NCBI RefSeq assembly: GCF_014805625.2 | Contig: NW_023998414.1 | Location: 27,043,022-27,107,021 of the forward strand | Length of the DNA: 64,000 nt | From: Glossina fuscipes | Lineage: Eukaryota; Arthropoda; Insecta; Diptera; Glossinidae | Direction of reading: 5' to 3' | In this document: positions 12,756 through 25,839 of the stretch, piece by piece | Position numbering within the stretch: position 1 is the stretch's first letter | Layout: each line of letters starts with the position of its first letter | The notes under the pieces: model-generated | The model's input: only the letters and a program-made list of their open reading frames with translations | What the model was told of the DNA's origin: nothing | Databases searched by the model: none | Translations under genes and position numbers: made by a program

Positions 12756-13176
12756 AAAGGGAAATGTAAACGATTATCGAATAAATTAGAAAAACGTTGT
12801 GACAACATCTGAAAAAGGATAAAGGGAAAGACAAATAAATCCACAAATATAACAACTACAGATAAGAGAAAAGTGATTGCACATGTAAAATCATACATAC
12901 ATCCACCCACACATGTAAACACAAGCGCACACTTGCACTTGTGTTTTTTTAGTTTTTTTATTTTTTTTTTTATATATCAAACATAACAATTCGACGACAT
13001 AGAAGCAATGGTAAGCAAAATCAACAGCTCTAACCGCTTAAACGGTATAAGAGTGATTGTGAAAGTTCCTCGATATCTATAAGATATATATATATACGGT
13101 GCTTCTTCGATTCAGTTATACATAGCGTCACTTCAAGAAATTCACAATAACAATGTATACGTACATATATGTATAT

Positions 13177-13203
13177 GCGTGTGTGTGTGTGTGTGTGCGC
13201 GCG
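13177..13203. repeat. (GT)n microsatellite
   Basis: Alternating GT run ending in GCGCGCG. Confidence 0.9.
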
Positions 13204-15410
13204 TAATAAGATATATGTAAAGCATTTGTATTGATATTTAAATTAAGCTGTTTACGAAGGAATAGAAGGAGGAATGAGTAAAAAAATATAAAAAGTGCAG
13301 TGACAGAAAATGATGATATCAGTATAACAATTGTTAGCAAATGTGTTAACATAACACCAAAGCTATCGCTAAGGCATTATTGTGACGAACTCCCCCACAA
13401 GATAAGACGATAGCATTATGTAAAGCAATACACAATTTCTACGAGTATGTAAGTGCGTATATATTTGTGCGCGTTATATGCTAAATTTTATAGGATCCCT
13501 ACACAAACATCCCAGCTATTCAAGACTTCTTCAAAGGTATATATGTAACAAAGTAGTTTCCCAACGAATACAATAAATAAGCAAAAGCTTATACGTATGC
13601 ACGCATATGTATATATATTTGCGTAAATAATTTATTGATCTTTTGTAATCTCAACATCTTCTAATGACAATTGAAAAGTGTGATATACGCATTGGTTTTA
13701 TTTAATCCTTCCTATATATAAAAAATACTAGTATAGAAGTTTTAGTAAATGATTCCATGAATGTTTCAATGTTTAAGTGAAAAGACACACATCAACATTT
13801 TTCAAGTTCAAAAAAAAAAAGAAAAAAAGAGTTTTATTTGGGCATAGCCGACATTTAAATAGCCTACATCACTTGGTCGCCTAAAGGGTGTATTGTTGGT
13901 GGTTCAAATGTACTCTTCCTTTGCATCATTTTGTCATAACCTATTCAAAAACGTATCCTTTTTTCCATGCAAAGACATATTTTTTGGAGAAATTGTATAT
14001 GGGAAGACTTCGAAGAAAGAAGAGACTGTAACTGCAACCAAACAACTCAAATTTATTTGTGAAAAGACGATTATTGAAAAGCTACGGCTTACTTTCACTG
14101 AGAATTCCTATACGGGACTAAGTTCAACGAATCGATTTATATGGTGAAAATTTTTGGTAATATATGTATATGTAAAAGTTATTATTTTGAATCAATTTTT
14201 ATTACAAAATACTAGAAATCATATCTTGTTCCAAAACAAAAGTCCAGCTTTTGTAATAACGTTTATTTTGAAGGGAGTGCAAAGAATCGTTGGAGACTGT
14301 TCAAATATACCACATTGACTGTGTATGTCAAATTACTACTATTTACCGATTTGCGTAGAGAATTATTAAAAAATTTGATTTATATGACTTTTTGGGAGGC
14401 AGTCATAAAAATGCTTGAACAATGTAATGCATGGACAGATGGACGAACACAATTGTGCTTAAATCGATTTAAAAATGTGCATCGGACTGAAAGTTTTTTC
14501 GATGTTGCACACAACCTCGCAAACTTAATTTAACCTTATCAGCCAATAGAGTAGAGTATAAACAAGAGTAAAGATTATAATCAGACAAGGCCGTCCATTA
14601 AGTACTCGATACCACTTTAATGAATATCATTCTTTTGATTGTCTTTGCCATAACATGTTCTGTCAACAAGTAAATCTTGTTGCGATGAAAGGTCTAATTT
14701 TCCACGAGTGCATACATGCGGGGGAGTGTGGAAAGTAAATCTGTGCTATGCAAGCTTATCTCAGTAGGTTGTTTAACAAATTACAATTTAGATTATAAAA
14801 TAAACTAGAAACTAGATCGACCTTATTACCCCACAAGCGTTTATTTTTTATAAGACAAATTGGATCTATGGCATTTAAAATTTTCACATCCAATTACAAT
14901 TTTTGCGAGACATTAAAAATTGTTGTTTTTTTTTTTTTGCTCGTAATACGCGAAAAATGTTTTCTTAAGAAGATGAATAATAGCGATGTAGAGCTTAGAA
15001 AGTCTTAATGAACTTACAAACATGACATGATCATAAATAATTGTAATTTTTGAACAAAATTTAGCAAAGGAAAAAATTAATTTCTCAATCCAACGCCACT
15101 AAGTAAATGTCTCTGATTCCATTTTATCATAAGTCATAAAGTGATAAATGCCAATTATAATATATCCACTGTAATATTTAGAAAGACTAGAAGCCAATAA
15201 CAACAGAATGCTAAATAAATCGAATGGAAAGTCAGGCATTCGAACGATCATCACCAATTACATTTGTTGGTCTATTAGTATCGGACCGAGAACTAATTAA
15301 AATTCTTTAAAATTCTTACCCTTTGACTTAAACTGCAAACAGAATGAAAAATATAATAAAAAATGTGATAATAAACTCTCTTGTTCAAGAAAATGTGCAG
15401 AAGGGGTGGG

Positions 15411-15423
15411 AGAGAGAGAGAGT

Positions 15424-15467
<44 letters not shown>
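15411..15467. repeat. (GA)n microsatellite
   Basis: A GA run of about 57 bases with one interruption. Confidence 0.95.
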
Positions 15468-15472
<5 letters not shown>

Positions 15473-15569
15473 GATGTCAGAATTCACATGATCTCCGTCC
15501 TAATCGATACGAAATCCGTGATAAGTCGGTGCTGCATATCAAATACTTGACTATCAAAAAGCGTTTATG

Positions 15570-15571
<2 letters not shown>

Positions 15572-15618
<47 letters not shown>

Positions 15619-15644
15619 TTACTTCTACTACTACTGCTACTATA
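15572..15644. repeat. (CTA)n microsatellite
   Basis: About 15 uninterrupted CTA units followed by several imperfect ones. It lies only about 100 bp from the GA repeat. Confidence 0.95.
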
Positions 15645-17889
15645 ATACAATTATATACGAGATATGCGTTCAGTGAAAATGACTAATTGACAATTAAATT
15701 TTTATAATAATAAAGTTGGCATGAAAACATGAAAATTATGATGGGCTGAAGGAAGTCAAGTGGTCAGCAACTATAGATTATCTATTAGGACGCATTATAA
15801 ACATCCCAAGTCTTTACATATTTATAAACAATAATTGGTGTCATCGTTAAATTAATTATAACATTTGCATGCCATGACTTTAAAAGGATTTTAATAATAA
15901 AATGCACATTCAAACAAACTAACGCTTAGTTATCATCTATATATGCCGTTCGATGAACTATAGAAATTTACATCAATTGATTAATACCGCAAACACATTC
16001 GAACGTAGAGCGAAGCGAATGTCACTTAAGAGTAAAGTACGAAATATTTCAGTTTTTTGAATCTAAAAAGAAGCATTCCAAAGGAAGCGGAATTTGTCCA
16101 AATTCAAAACTCCAAGTCCCCTTTTTAAACTCTTGAAGCAACGATTTGCATGGTCAACGAATCTAGAGAGACATACTTGAGAATATCGGTGCAAGCAGAG
16201 CCATTTATTCGAATAGCTTAAGCACACAAGATATTTCATCGAATGGATATTAAAACTGAGCGTAAATTTTTGATAAAAAAAATTGCTTGAAATGAATCCA
16301 TTGATGAGCTTATATATAGTATCCTTATTTTGTAATGAAAGACGGAAAGATCTTGCGGAGACCGAAATTCCAAATGTCTACTCACCGTTTAAGGTGACTG
16401 ACTTTACTCGCAACATTGATGGCTCGTTTTGGCGCCGATTATCGCATATTTCGATTATTTTTTCTTTTTTGTTTTTTTCAACAGCTACCCAACAGACATA
16501 CATATGTAAGCAAAATTGTAGAGTAGCGTTTACATGCGTGTTCGCCTTGAAAGTTGAAAGATTAGGATTCGCCAATATCTTGGCCATTATCTACGCAGCC
16601 ATCTCCGCAACCACAATCATTCTTGAAACGAGTAAACTGCTCGTCGACTGTGCTACGGTATGTGCACTCAGCACCGTGCACTTGTTGCGTTAATTAAGTG
16701 ATTTTAATAAAATTTCGTACACAAACATGTTTTCTTCCAAAACTGAGAACGAATCGTTTTTTAATCAATCGAACTAAGGCCCTATTTTGCTAAAACTATA
16801 TGAAAAAAGAGATTTTTGTTTTTTAAATATTTCGCGAGAAAAATCGGTGGAAAATATTATTACATTTTGGTATACGAAATAAATGTTGAGAAATTCGTTT
16901 CGGATGAGAACAGTTTTTTGTTCCCCTATAAATTTTGTGACATAATACTTATCGCATCAATATATAAATATTAATATCAATATTAATGCATATATCAATA
17001 TTAATATCATTATGTATTCCAAGGTAAATATCAGTATATATATATATATCAATGTAAATATGAATATAGATTAAATAAGATTTACTTGAGATCACCGGTA
17101 GATTCTTGTGTTCGCTCCAATCGCCTTGAAGTCTTTAAAGAAAATGCATTATATGCGTGGGGTGAGGCGTGAACTGCACCCACACGAAGTTCGCTCGCAC
17201 ATTTTTGGTATTCACTCTGGATTCTTAAATCAATCTTTTAATATAGGCGAAGTAAATACGTAGTAAAAATATTGTCATATTTTTGCTTATCCGCTGAGTA
17301 GACAAAAGATCGCGATTAACAGCTCAATGGTCGCGGGGCCAAAAATCTGATGTGCCCGACAGCCTTCAAATCTATGCTTTGTAAATATGTAAATAGTTTT
17401 GAATGAATGATTTCCTTCTCTTATATGGACATAGGAAGGGCAATTTTACTACAAGTTGAATGATCAGGGCGACTGTAACGCATCCAGCGAAAGGAATATG
17501 AATTAAACCGAAAATTTTTCCGGATAGCTGTGCTCACTCGATTTGTCTTTATGGGCAGGAGTTTCCAAGCAAACGTCTGCACTTAAAACATGTTGCTGTT
17601 TGATATGAAATGAAGGAAAAGCGTTAATGGCACTTAATTGATTTTGGACCAGGTATGGCTTCGAATGCGATGATATTTTGGATAATTTATTAACTATCGA
17701 TGAGAGTTAGTTGGATCATAAATTCACTTCCGATAAATGTCTATCTGAGCAGCCGTTAGCTGACAACGCATAAATTTCTGTCTGAGGCTTGATTTGTTCG
17801 AAGCTTTGATATATGACACAGGCACAATTGACAAATGTCCTTATCAACAAGAACGGAAGCATATATGTTAAATTTGTGTATTAAAGAAA

Positions 17890-17891
<2 letters not shown>

Positions 17892-17939
<48 letters not shown>
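17892..17939. repeat. A homopolymer, 48 bases
   Basis: A continuous run of 48 A, the longest homopolymer in the window. No upstream element with a retroposon signature is recognised. Exact length may not be reliable in an assembly. Confidence 0.9.
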
Positions 17940-17941
<2 letters not shown>

Positions 17942-18408
17942 AAGAGGAAAAACAAATCGAGGAAATGAAAGGGCTTGATTCGTGCACACTTGCACATGTC
18001 GTTTAACTTGTACTTAAGTGTCAATATTTAATTGCATCATATTCATTGAACGAATGTATTTTGAATTGAAATAGTACTGGGATGTCATTTTTATGGGGGA
18101 CTATCGTGTTCCGTTTGGAATTTAATTTATTACAGTCTTTGCATTATTTGATTAACCTTTAACCTTTTTAATTTGAATACTTATCTACGGATATAAGCGT
18201 TTTCATTCGAAATTTAACATTTATACCGATTGTCAATTTAAATTGCAAAGAATTTTTGCCAAGAACAAGGATAATATTAAATACAAAACAAAGGAACAGA
18301 ATACGAAACATTCTTTATATCAACAATGCTTGTTTTCTATGTCTGATAGAAATTTAAATATGTTATATATCTGTAAGTATGTAATTGTAATAAGCGTGTT
18401 TAAATTAT

Positions 18409-18478
18409 ACATGCATGCATACATACATACATACATACATACATACATACAAACATACATACATATATACATATATAT
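18409..18478. repeat. (CATA)n microsatellite
   Basis: A long run of ACAT/CATA units grading into 'acatatatacatata'. Confidence 0.95.
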
Positions 18479-18794
18479 TAAGAATTGATGACGACAATTC
18501 ATATATGTACACGCAATGTAGTTTGTTGTGCAACTGCTTTTAAAAGGATAGATAATGTGCCCAAGTTCGACTGTGGAATAGAGAAAACACTAATATTTAA
18601 TAAACTGATATAGAATTGAATCCCAAGACGATACGATAAATAAACGGTTATATAACGCTTTTAAAGTTACATCCAAATTTCATTTTTGAAAGCTATGTAA
18701 ATATTATTTTGATTTTTCTTTTTAGCTGAACGTATATATATATATCTCGGACTTTTATATGAATTTAAGACATATTTCGTTTTCTCTTCTCCTA

Positions 18795-19165
18795 CATCGC
18801 TTGTACTACAAGAGTATATTAAGTTTGCATGGATGTACGCAACGCCCAGGAGAACCGCTCACTTCAGAAATGCTTTCAATTTAAGTTTGTCTCTCCGTCT
18901 GTCCTTCTATTCGCCTTATTTTCTTACGTTCATTAGAGTATATTAAGTTCGTATAAATATATTCAAATGCCCAGGAGAATCGCTCAATTTACAAACACTT
19001 TCGAAATCGATTTAAGCTTATCTTTTCGTCTGTCCGTCTGATCGCCTTGTTTCCTTACGTTCAACCTATATATCGTAATTTTTGCAATATTTAGATGAAT
19101 TTCGATACACTGACGCCTAAGAACGAACGCCCATCGAAAATGATTCGCATCGAACAACTTTTTCG
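18795..19165 (+). repeat. dispersed repeat family A, with the front half duplicated
   Basis: The opening 'gagtatattaagtttgcatg...acgcaacgcccaggagaa' is followed by a Ctgtccg-rich block and 'cttacgttc'. All of this is repeated about 135 bp later, as 'gagtatattaagttcgtata...aatgcccaggagaatcgctc' and a second 'gtctgtccgtctgatcgcctt'. The copy ends with 'acgaacgcccatcgaaaatg', the family-A distal signature. Confidence 0.7.
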
Positions 19166-19787
19166 ATCACTTTTCATATAACGCCTTATTGTGAAAAATT
19201 ATTATGTAAGTAATTGTAGGTTGGTGTTTGGGGCAGCAGTAGTACGCTAGAGTGTTTTTACTTGTTTTTCTTTTTTTTGTTTTTTTCTTGTATTCTCCTT
19301 CATATCTTAAACTTTGCGAAATAAGATGCGAAACTAAGCTTAATTTAAAGAAAAATACGAAAAAGGTTTTCTTTAATCCCCTCAATGTAATTAGTTCTCG
19401 TATTCATGTCTGTCTGATTTAAAAAGTTGCTATAACATAACATAACCTACCTCCCTATAGCATATTACTGCTTATGGAATTGTAAAATAAATATATAATC
19501 TCCTTCTTATTCTGTGAATAGAATTGCACATATATAAGCAACGACCTTAATATACTGCAGGATTTACCCACTAACGAGTATTATGACAAAAAAAATTACA
19601 CACTCGATCTACAAAAGGCACAGAATAATATAAAAAAAAAAATAAATAAAAATAACCAGCTTTTGTAGAAAAGAACGTAAATTTTAAACAAATTAAAGGC
19701 TGTGTTTCATTATAGTGCCACCAATGGAAATTGAAAGTGTATTAAGTTTCTTGTTTCACTTGTAATGATCGGAGTAGAATTACTTAA

Positions 19788-19971
19788 TACAGTAAAAGTT
19801 CCTTATTCGCGGGGTATATGTGGCGCGAATACCTATTAGAATCCTTTTATTCTTATTTATGTACTTATTCGAATCCGCGAATAAAGAAATTTATAGCCGC
19901 GAATAGAGGAATTGTATCGCATTTTTTTAACCCGCAACTAAGGAAACCGCGAATAATTAACTTTTACTGTA
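19788..19971. mobile_element. pogo/Tc1-type MITE, 184 bp
   Basis: The left end reads TACAGTAAAAGTTCCTTATT and the reverse-complemented right end reads TACAGTAAAAGTTAATTATT. Both continue with CGCGG, giving a 25-bp inverted repeat with two mismatches. The outermost TA on each side fits the TA target duplication of Tc1/mariner/pogo elements. The interior has no coding capacity but repeats the end motif CGCGAAT several times (near 19,828, 19,872, 19,894 and 19,949). Family assignment rests on the TA duplication and CAGT ends only. Confidence 0.8.
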
Positions 19972-20376
19972 CACATTAAGGTGTTGAATAACACCTTAAC
20001 TAGCATTAGTTGTGAGTTATGGGTCTCCTCTAGGTCCATTCGTGTGATCGAGTGTTGTGAAAAACGCTAAGGCTGTCTCTCTTTCTCTCAACCTCTCTTT
20101 GTATGTACTATTAGTATGCTTAAGCGGATTAAATTTTACCCGACATTTACAACAACTAATAAAGAATATTTTATTTAAGATTAAGAAAATTCGTTTTGCA
20201 CATAATTAATGAAATATTCGTAGAAATTCTCTTACATTTACTTGCCTTAGGTAGTGTAGGTATTCAAATTTCGCACCGAATTGAAAGCAACTTTTCTTGT
20301 TTGCAATAAACTGCTTAAGCTTATATATATATAGGGCAAAAAGTGAACAATACCAAGAAGAAAGCAAAGTAAAGAA

Positions 20377-20393
20377 AGAGAGAGAGAGAGAGA
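20377..20393. repeat. short (GA)n run
   Basis: GA repeat of about eight units. Confidence 0.8.
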
Positions 20394-20974
20394 AAAAAGA
20401 AACTCTAATAACACCCCTATTCTTATAAAGTTATGTGCATAGTGAAAAAGTTCTCAATTGCTGCGCCGTGGGTTCTCAAAGTTTGTAACGAAAATTCGAA
20501 AGCGCAAAAGTCTTCCAAGAAAAAGAAAAAGAAAAAAAAAAAAAAGAAGAAACGAACAAAATATTTTAGACAAAGAACTTCATTCTCGCTTTCAGCCGCC
20601 ACAATTAACAGGAGAACATGAAATGGTAGACCTGTAAAATCCATTCTGACCTCACCCTGATCGAGATATCTAATGCGTGTTTGTTGCATATATCAAAAGA
20701 TCGAATATTTCGAAACGTCTATACTATAGTAAGTTAAACAATCTAATGCATTATCTTTTATTAAGAAATTTTATTATTTATATGCAATTGTTCGATTCGA
20801 TTAGAGCGGAGGTGGCGTCGTTTAACAGTTTAACTTGTACGCAGATTAGGTTAAGAAAACATTTGCGCACGGCTTCTATCTTAAAATCAATTTCATGCCT
20901 TACATCACTTATGGTAAGCGCTTGGTAAGCTTACGTGATTTGCTACAACACAAAGCAGAGCTCGAGATTAGACT

Positions 20975-21225
20975 CATTGCTTGTCTGTCCGTTTGTTTGT
21001 CTGTCTACCTATTTGACAATCTAACTGAAGATCCACCCTTTATTATGCCAATGAATTCGGAATCATTTCCTAAACCAATCTATGCCTGTCTGTCCGTGTA
21101 TCTAGCTGCCTGACCTCTATTCATACGTTTCGTGATATTTTGTTCAAATTTGTGACACTCATACGATTTGACCCAAGGACGAACATTATCGAAAATGAAT
21201 CAGATTGGAGTGTTCTTACAACCGC
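20975..21225 (+). repeat. dispersed repeat family A, rearranged copy
   Basis: Two Ctgtccgt-type blocks ('cttgtctgtccgtttgtttg' near 20,983 and 'gcctgtctgtccgtgtatct' near 21,084) precede 'tgacccaaggacgaacatta', the family-A distal signature. An internal duplication is likely. Confidence 0.6.
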
Positions 21226-21349
21226 TCGTCCTAACCAAAATCCTGCTTTGAAAATGTCATGTTACATAAATAAAACCTTCTACGTTTTGAACATTTCTCC
21301 ACAAAATTCGTTCGAAAATATGATTTCGATATAGAGAATTTGAAAGCAA

Positions 21350-24300
21350 TGGTATGCCTTACGATATAAAACTTCTTACAAAAAAAAAAGAGCCTTAATA
21401 TAATAAGAAAGTCCAGCCTTTAGTATTTTATAGTACAACGAAAATTGGTATAAAGGATTGACTTAGTGTATAAATGTATTATGATCAGTTCAGAGTATTT
21501 GTGCACGTTTTTCGAATCCCTTTTCCATGTGCGTAAGGAATTTATGACCGAAATTGATGAACGACTGTAAAGTTTTAATTTGGTTTTTTCTCGAAGGAGT
21601 TGCCTTGAAATGATGCCTTCAGTATGCGGTTAAGCGACTTATCTACCACTGCCTGTTCGCAAAAACAAATTAATTCTATTATGCGGAGGCCGTTGAATAG
21701 TAAATATCTAAAATTTGCTTTACCTTTAAGAGATTCTTAAGAGCGATTCGTTCAGTTTCAGAGATGCATAATGTAAATTAAGAAACTCTGGCATAATATC
21801 TTGATGGCTTTACTCTTATATTTGTATCCACAATATAAACATATATTCTTATATATATATATCCATACTTCTATGTGTAATATACGATAAAACAGACACA
21901 GACATACACATATGCTAATAGTGTAAATAAATTACTGCATGTTACTGATGACAAAGTTGTTTGAATATGAAAGGAGGAGAATTGTCTCTATTGTTGCTGG
22001 CAAACAAACAAATTAGTATAATAGAAATAAATTCTCAATGAGAGAACAAGAGAAAATGTCATATTACTCTGTCCACGATTCAGAGATTAGACCAATAGTT
22101 TTCCTTTGATGTCCTCTTCCTTTCAAAAATCTTCAAGTTAAAGAAGTCTTTTAACCAATATTGTTAACGAATCTACCGCAAATATCGTATATCGAATTAA
22201 AGTTAACAGTTAACTTTTTGCCTTTTATGATCGTAAAAATAGGTTAAGTGCAAGTCTATCGCACATAATTAAACTCACAATGAGGTGATAAATTATTGCC
22301 AGAAATGCTAGAAGAGATTAATGAAAGTTATTACAAACGAAACGAACGGCTTTATTATCATCGTTTCCTCCGGGTGCGATGTCAGAATGTGAAGACGTGA
22401 AAACGAGAAAGAAAGCAACATTTGTCTTGAGCAAATTTATTAAGTAATTATTGGCTCAGTAAGTTTACAAATTTTTGTTAATTCTCCAAACGAGTTCTTC
22501 TCAAACCTCCAGACCGCATTAACTCACATGCTTGGTACAGGTATGCCTTTCAAATGTTTGTAAATTAAAAAAAAAAAATAATAATTCATATTCACATAAG
22601 TCCATGCACAAGTCTCAGAGTTTTACGCGTGTGCAATGTGGCACAACACCCTCTTACACTCTTGTGCTTCGAAATTCATTTTGGGACGATTATAGGCCAT
22701 CCATCATTTAAATGCAAAGACATGTACATACATTCTAATACCATTGAAATATTTTGCTAATTACGCATACACATTCAAATATGCTCTGCATAGGTATATT
22801 TATATTTAAACCTGCCACCAATGAGATATACTTTGAAGTTTGTCTCAATCTTTTCATTAATGAAAGCATTTACGTCATTTTCAAGCTTAATTGTTAGAAA
22901 TTAATCAGAAATATTTGTCAGCCCTTACGGAGGTCAACAGCCGAATGAAGTCTACATAGCTTCGTACCGATATATCACAGACACCTTGTTAAAGTCTATT
23001 AAATTACGTGATACCAGGTAAAGCGGACTGAAGACAATATAAGTAAAGTTCCACTTATATGCCTCTCATAGGAGAATTATTAGAATTTCAATGTGCACAG
23101 ATGGGCCGAATAAAACCCAGTTAAAATGTTACACGCACACTGTACCAGTCCTTGTACGCTCTACATCACTTTACTTAATACAATTTTTTACTTACTCTTA
23201 CCATAAAATATCGAATAACTTACTTTCCATGAAAATCCTTACATAAGGATGAGCTTAAAACTTTACTCTATGTGTCGGACAACTTATCGACTATCTTCGT
23301 TATAAAAGGCCAAAAATTTAATACTTATCTCTCCAGAATGGATTACTTTTCATAAGCCGCCTTATATGGGAGCGATCCTATATATAATTTATATTTATAT
23401 AATAAATCACTAATTTGAACTAATTTTCATTACAAAAATTAGTTTTTGCTCTCATGTTACTTTTTTTTTTCCGCGGAAAGGATCTCAAACAACGATCTCA
23501 TCGAATCCGTATATATACTACTTTCTCGTGATCTTTATCCAAAAATATTAAAGATGAAAGATTTTTCCATTATATATTGCGTTCAGCCTTGGACCAAAAT
23601 CCAAATATATATATATATATCGGAAATTTCGCAATATAGATTAAACAGAATAATACATGGTCAAAATTCAGAGGGACAGCGAGAGTGTTTAAATCAATTG
23701 AGAGAATGTTTCAAAAACAATTCGTATAATCAAAGGTCGATCTAATACAACTAATTCGAGCTATTGCATTACCGTATCCATACAAACTTAATTTGCTCTT
23801 ATTATAAGTAGTATGCGATAGAATAAGACAGAAAGTCTGTATTTAATGCTGACTATAAACATAATGACGAAATTAGTTTAAGCCCAATCGTTGAGAGTGA
23901 ACGTAAAAAAAGAGTCATCATATGTTTTGCCTAATGTTTTTCTATGCGTAACGTAAGGTTTTTCTCTTCGAAAAGGTCCATTGCTTTTAAGTTAAGCTGC
24001 AGGCAGCGTAGACTGTGCTTTTATGCTGGCTTATGGACTTAGTTATTTCATTTGAATAATAGGATTTTTCTTTTGAAAAATCTAAACTTGCAATGACCCG
24101 AACGAACAAAGGAGCACATAACGTTTAATGGAAGCGGAATGCTTTGCATGTTGCGGAATGTAACCGAACGCGGAGGAAATTTCATTTTGAAATCAACTTT
24201 ATGAACTATTTATTGAAACAAGCCAAAGAAACACGCGCTCGTGCGTGGGTGTGTGTATATAGTGTATGTGTGTGTGCGTGTGTATGTGTATGAAGATATA

Positions 24301-25300
24301 GATCTTCTTCTATTACACTTTTTAAAAATGTTCAAACACTTTTTTCGAATGCATGTAGAGACCGGAAGTTTTTATTCAGTTTACAAGTCTCACTAACAGA
24401 ACCAAAAAATTAAATAATTGTTTCGCGAGATTAGTCACATGAAAAAAAAAAAAAAAACACTTGAAAATCTTATGAAATAGGTATTAAGCAATTATTTTCG
24501 TTTTACTTATTGACTTTTATTTTAATATCATTTTTTTATTACTCGTATCTTGGCACATGAACAGATGTTTCCTATATCTCTGAATCGCGGATGAGGGTAT
24601 ACTAATTTCATTATATCGGTCGTAATCACATGTCTCATGGAATAGATGTAGATGTTTATTTTGCACGCTAACATAACAACGAGCACACATGTTAGCTACA
24701 TAGGCTCGGATAAGTCGGGCCTTTCATCCATTTGCGGCGGACATTTTTAAAATCAAAGAAACTCTAAAACTACTCAAATTTAGTGCACACACTTGTCGCA
24801 TCCATTTAATAGCTAATCCTTCATTTAAGATGCACTTCACTTATGCGCCCCGGCCTTCCGAGATGCTTGTAACATCAGATGTTCTTTGTTTATTTGTGAA
24901 AATTATATTTTATTGTTGATTTTCAACTCGATCCAAAAATCGATCCGAAATTTGACAGATCTGCCAATGGGCTAAAAGGGTCCCTTGCAAAGGCGGTCTT
25001 TTCATTCAAGCAAAATAGACTGCATTTTTATCATATCAGTTTGCCTTTTTCGTTTCTTGTCGCCTAAGATGGCAAGAGTGATATTCAAAAGACATTATAC
25101 GCGATCGATCGACTTCTTTATGCAATTTGAAAATGTCGATTTTTCGAATAAAGTCACTAAATTCAAATCACTCCAACTTTTAATTAAAGTTTGCTCGAGA
25201 CAATGTCTCTCCATTTTTCAATCGACTGCCTATCAATCTGCAATCCCTTTAAAGGATTTTTTTATAGAAAATCAACTCCATACCCACACCCTAGACCTAT
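21350..25300. other. gene-free stretch
   Basis: No gene is supported. It contains a GT-rich microsatellite at 24,244-24,290, A runs at 22,567 and 24,443, and sequence near 23,270-23,460 that resembles the roughly 150-bp repeat seen at 58 kb ('tatgggagcgatcctatata', 'ttttcattacaaaa'). Confidence 0.5.
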
Positions 25301-25839
25301 AAGGTAATGTGCGGATATATGCAACAGTCATAACGGCTTGAGATAGTCACAGCTTTTATTATACCAATCGCTTTAAAATCATATTTTAAATTGATTAAAT
25401 AAATACATTTGTCCGTGTGTCTCCATATTGATAAAGTTTGTCACTTGGATTAACATCTTTCAACCCAATGACAAATGTCATTGTAAATTGTATCCAATTG
25501 GATTATCTATACATTCAGCCTATATGGAACAACATATTTTGAAATTTTATTAATATTTCCCAGCAAAAAATTAATTAAAAATATCATTTTTGCATATTAA
25601 ATTATTGTGGAAAAATGTGGACAGGATGGTACCATTTTTCAAATCCTCTACCCTCAACGTTATATAAATTTTTTTTCACTGCAAGTGAAACTTCCTGTCA
25701 AATCTAGTAACAATATTAACTTTTCAATATTTTATAATGAAATTTGCACAAAATATGTAAATTTAGTATGCTACGCTTGGACCACAAGATCCTATTTAGG
25801 AAACTTCTCCCCATAAAAGACTTGTCATAGCAAGTAAGG

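Larger units (their letters stand above)
8730..18760. other. 10-kb gene-free stretch with microsatellites
   Basis: No gene is supported. Visible content is microsatellites (listed separately), A/T runs, and short open frames created by simple repeats (for example RERERER from GA repeats and HTHTH from GT repeats). A 78-codon frame without an in-frame ATG at 11,703-11,936 has coding-like composition but no recognised family. Sequence at 13,900-14,500 resembles diverged dispersed repeats. Confidence 0.5.

Noticed and set aside
15293..15550. Open frames with RERERER or SLSLSLS repeats
   Set aside because: They are products of the (GA)n microsatellite, not genes.
16283..16693. 136-codon frame on the plus strand, the longest open frame in the gene desert
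   Set aside because: It has hydrophobic, AT-driven composition, no domain, a non-ATG start, and an equally open frame on the other strand.
18243..18502. Frames with YIHTYIHT or CMYVCMYV repeats
   Set aside because: They arise from the (CATA)n microsatellite.
24985..25302. 105-codon frame just upstream of the retrotransposon relic
   Set aside because: It shows no endonuclease or gag motif that I can recognise, so it was not added to the element.
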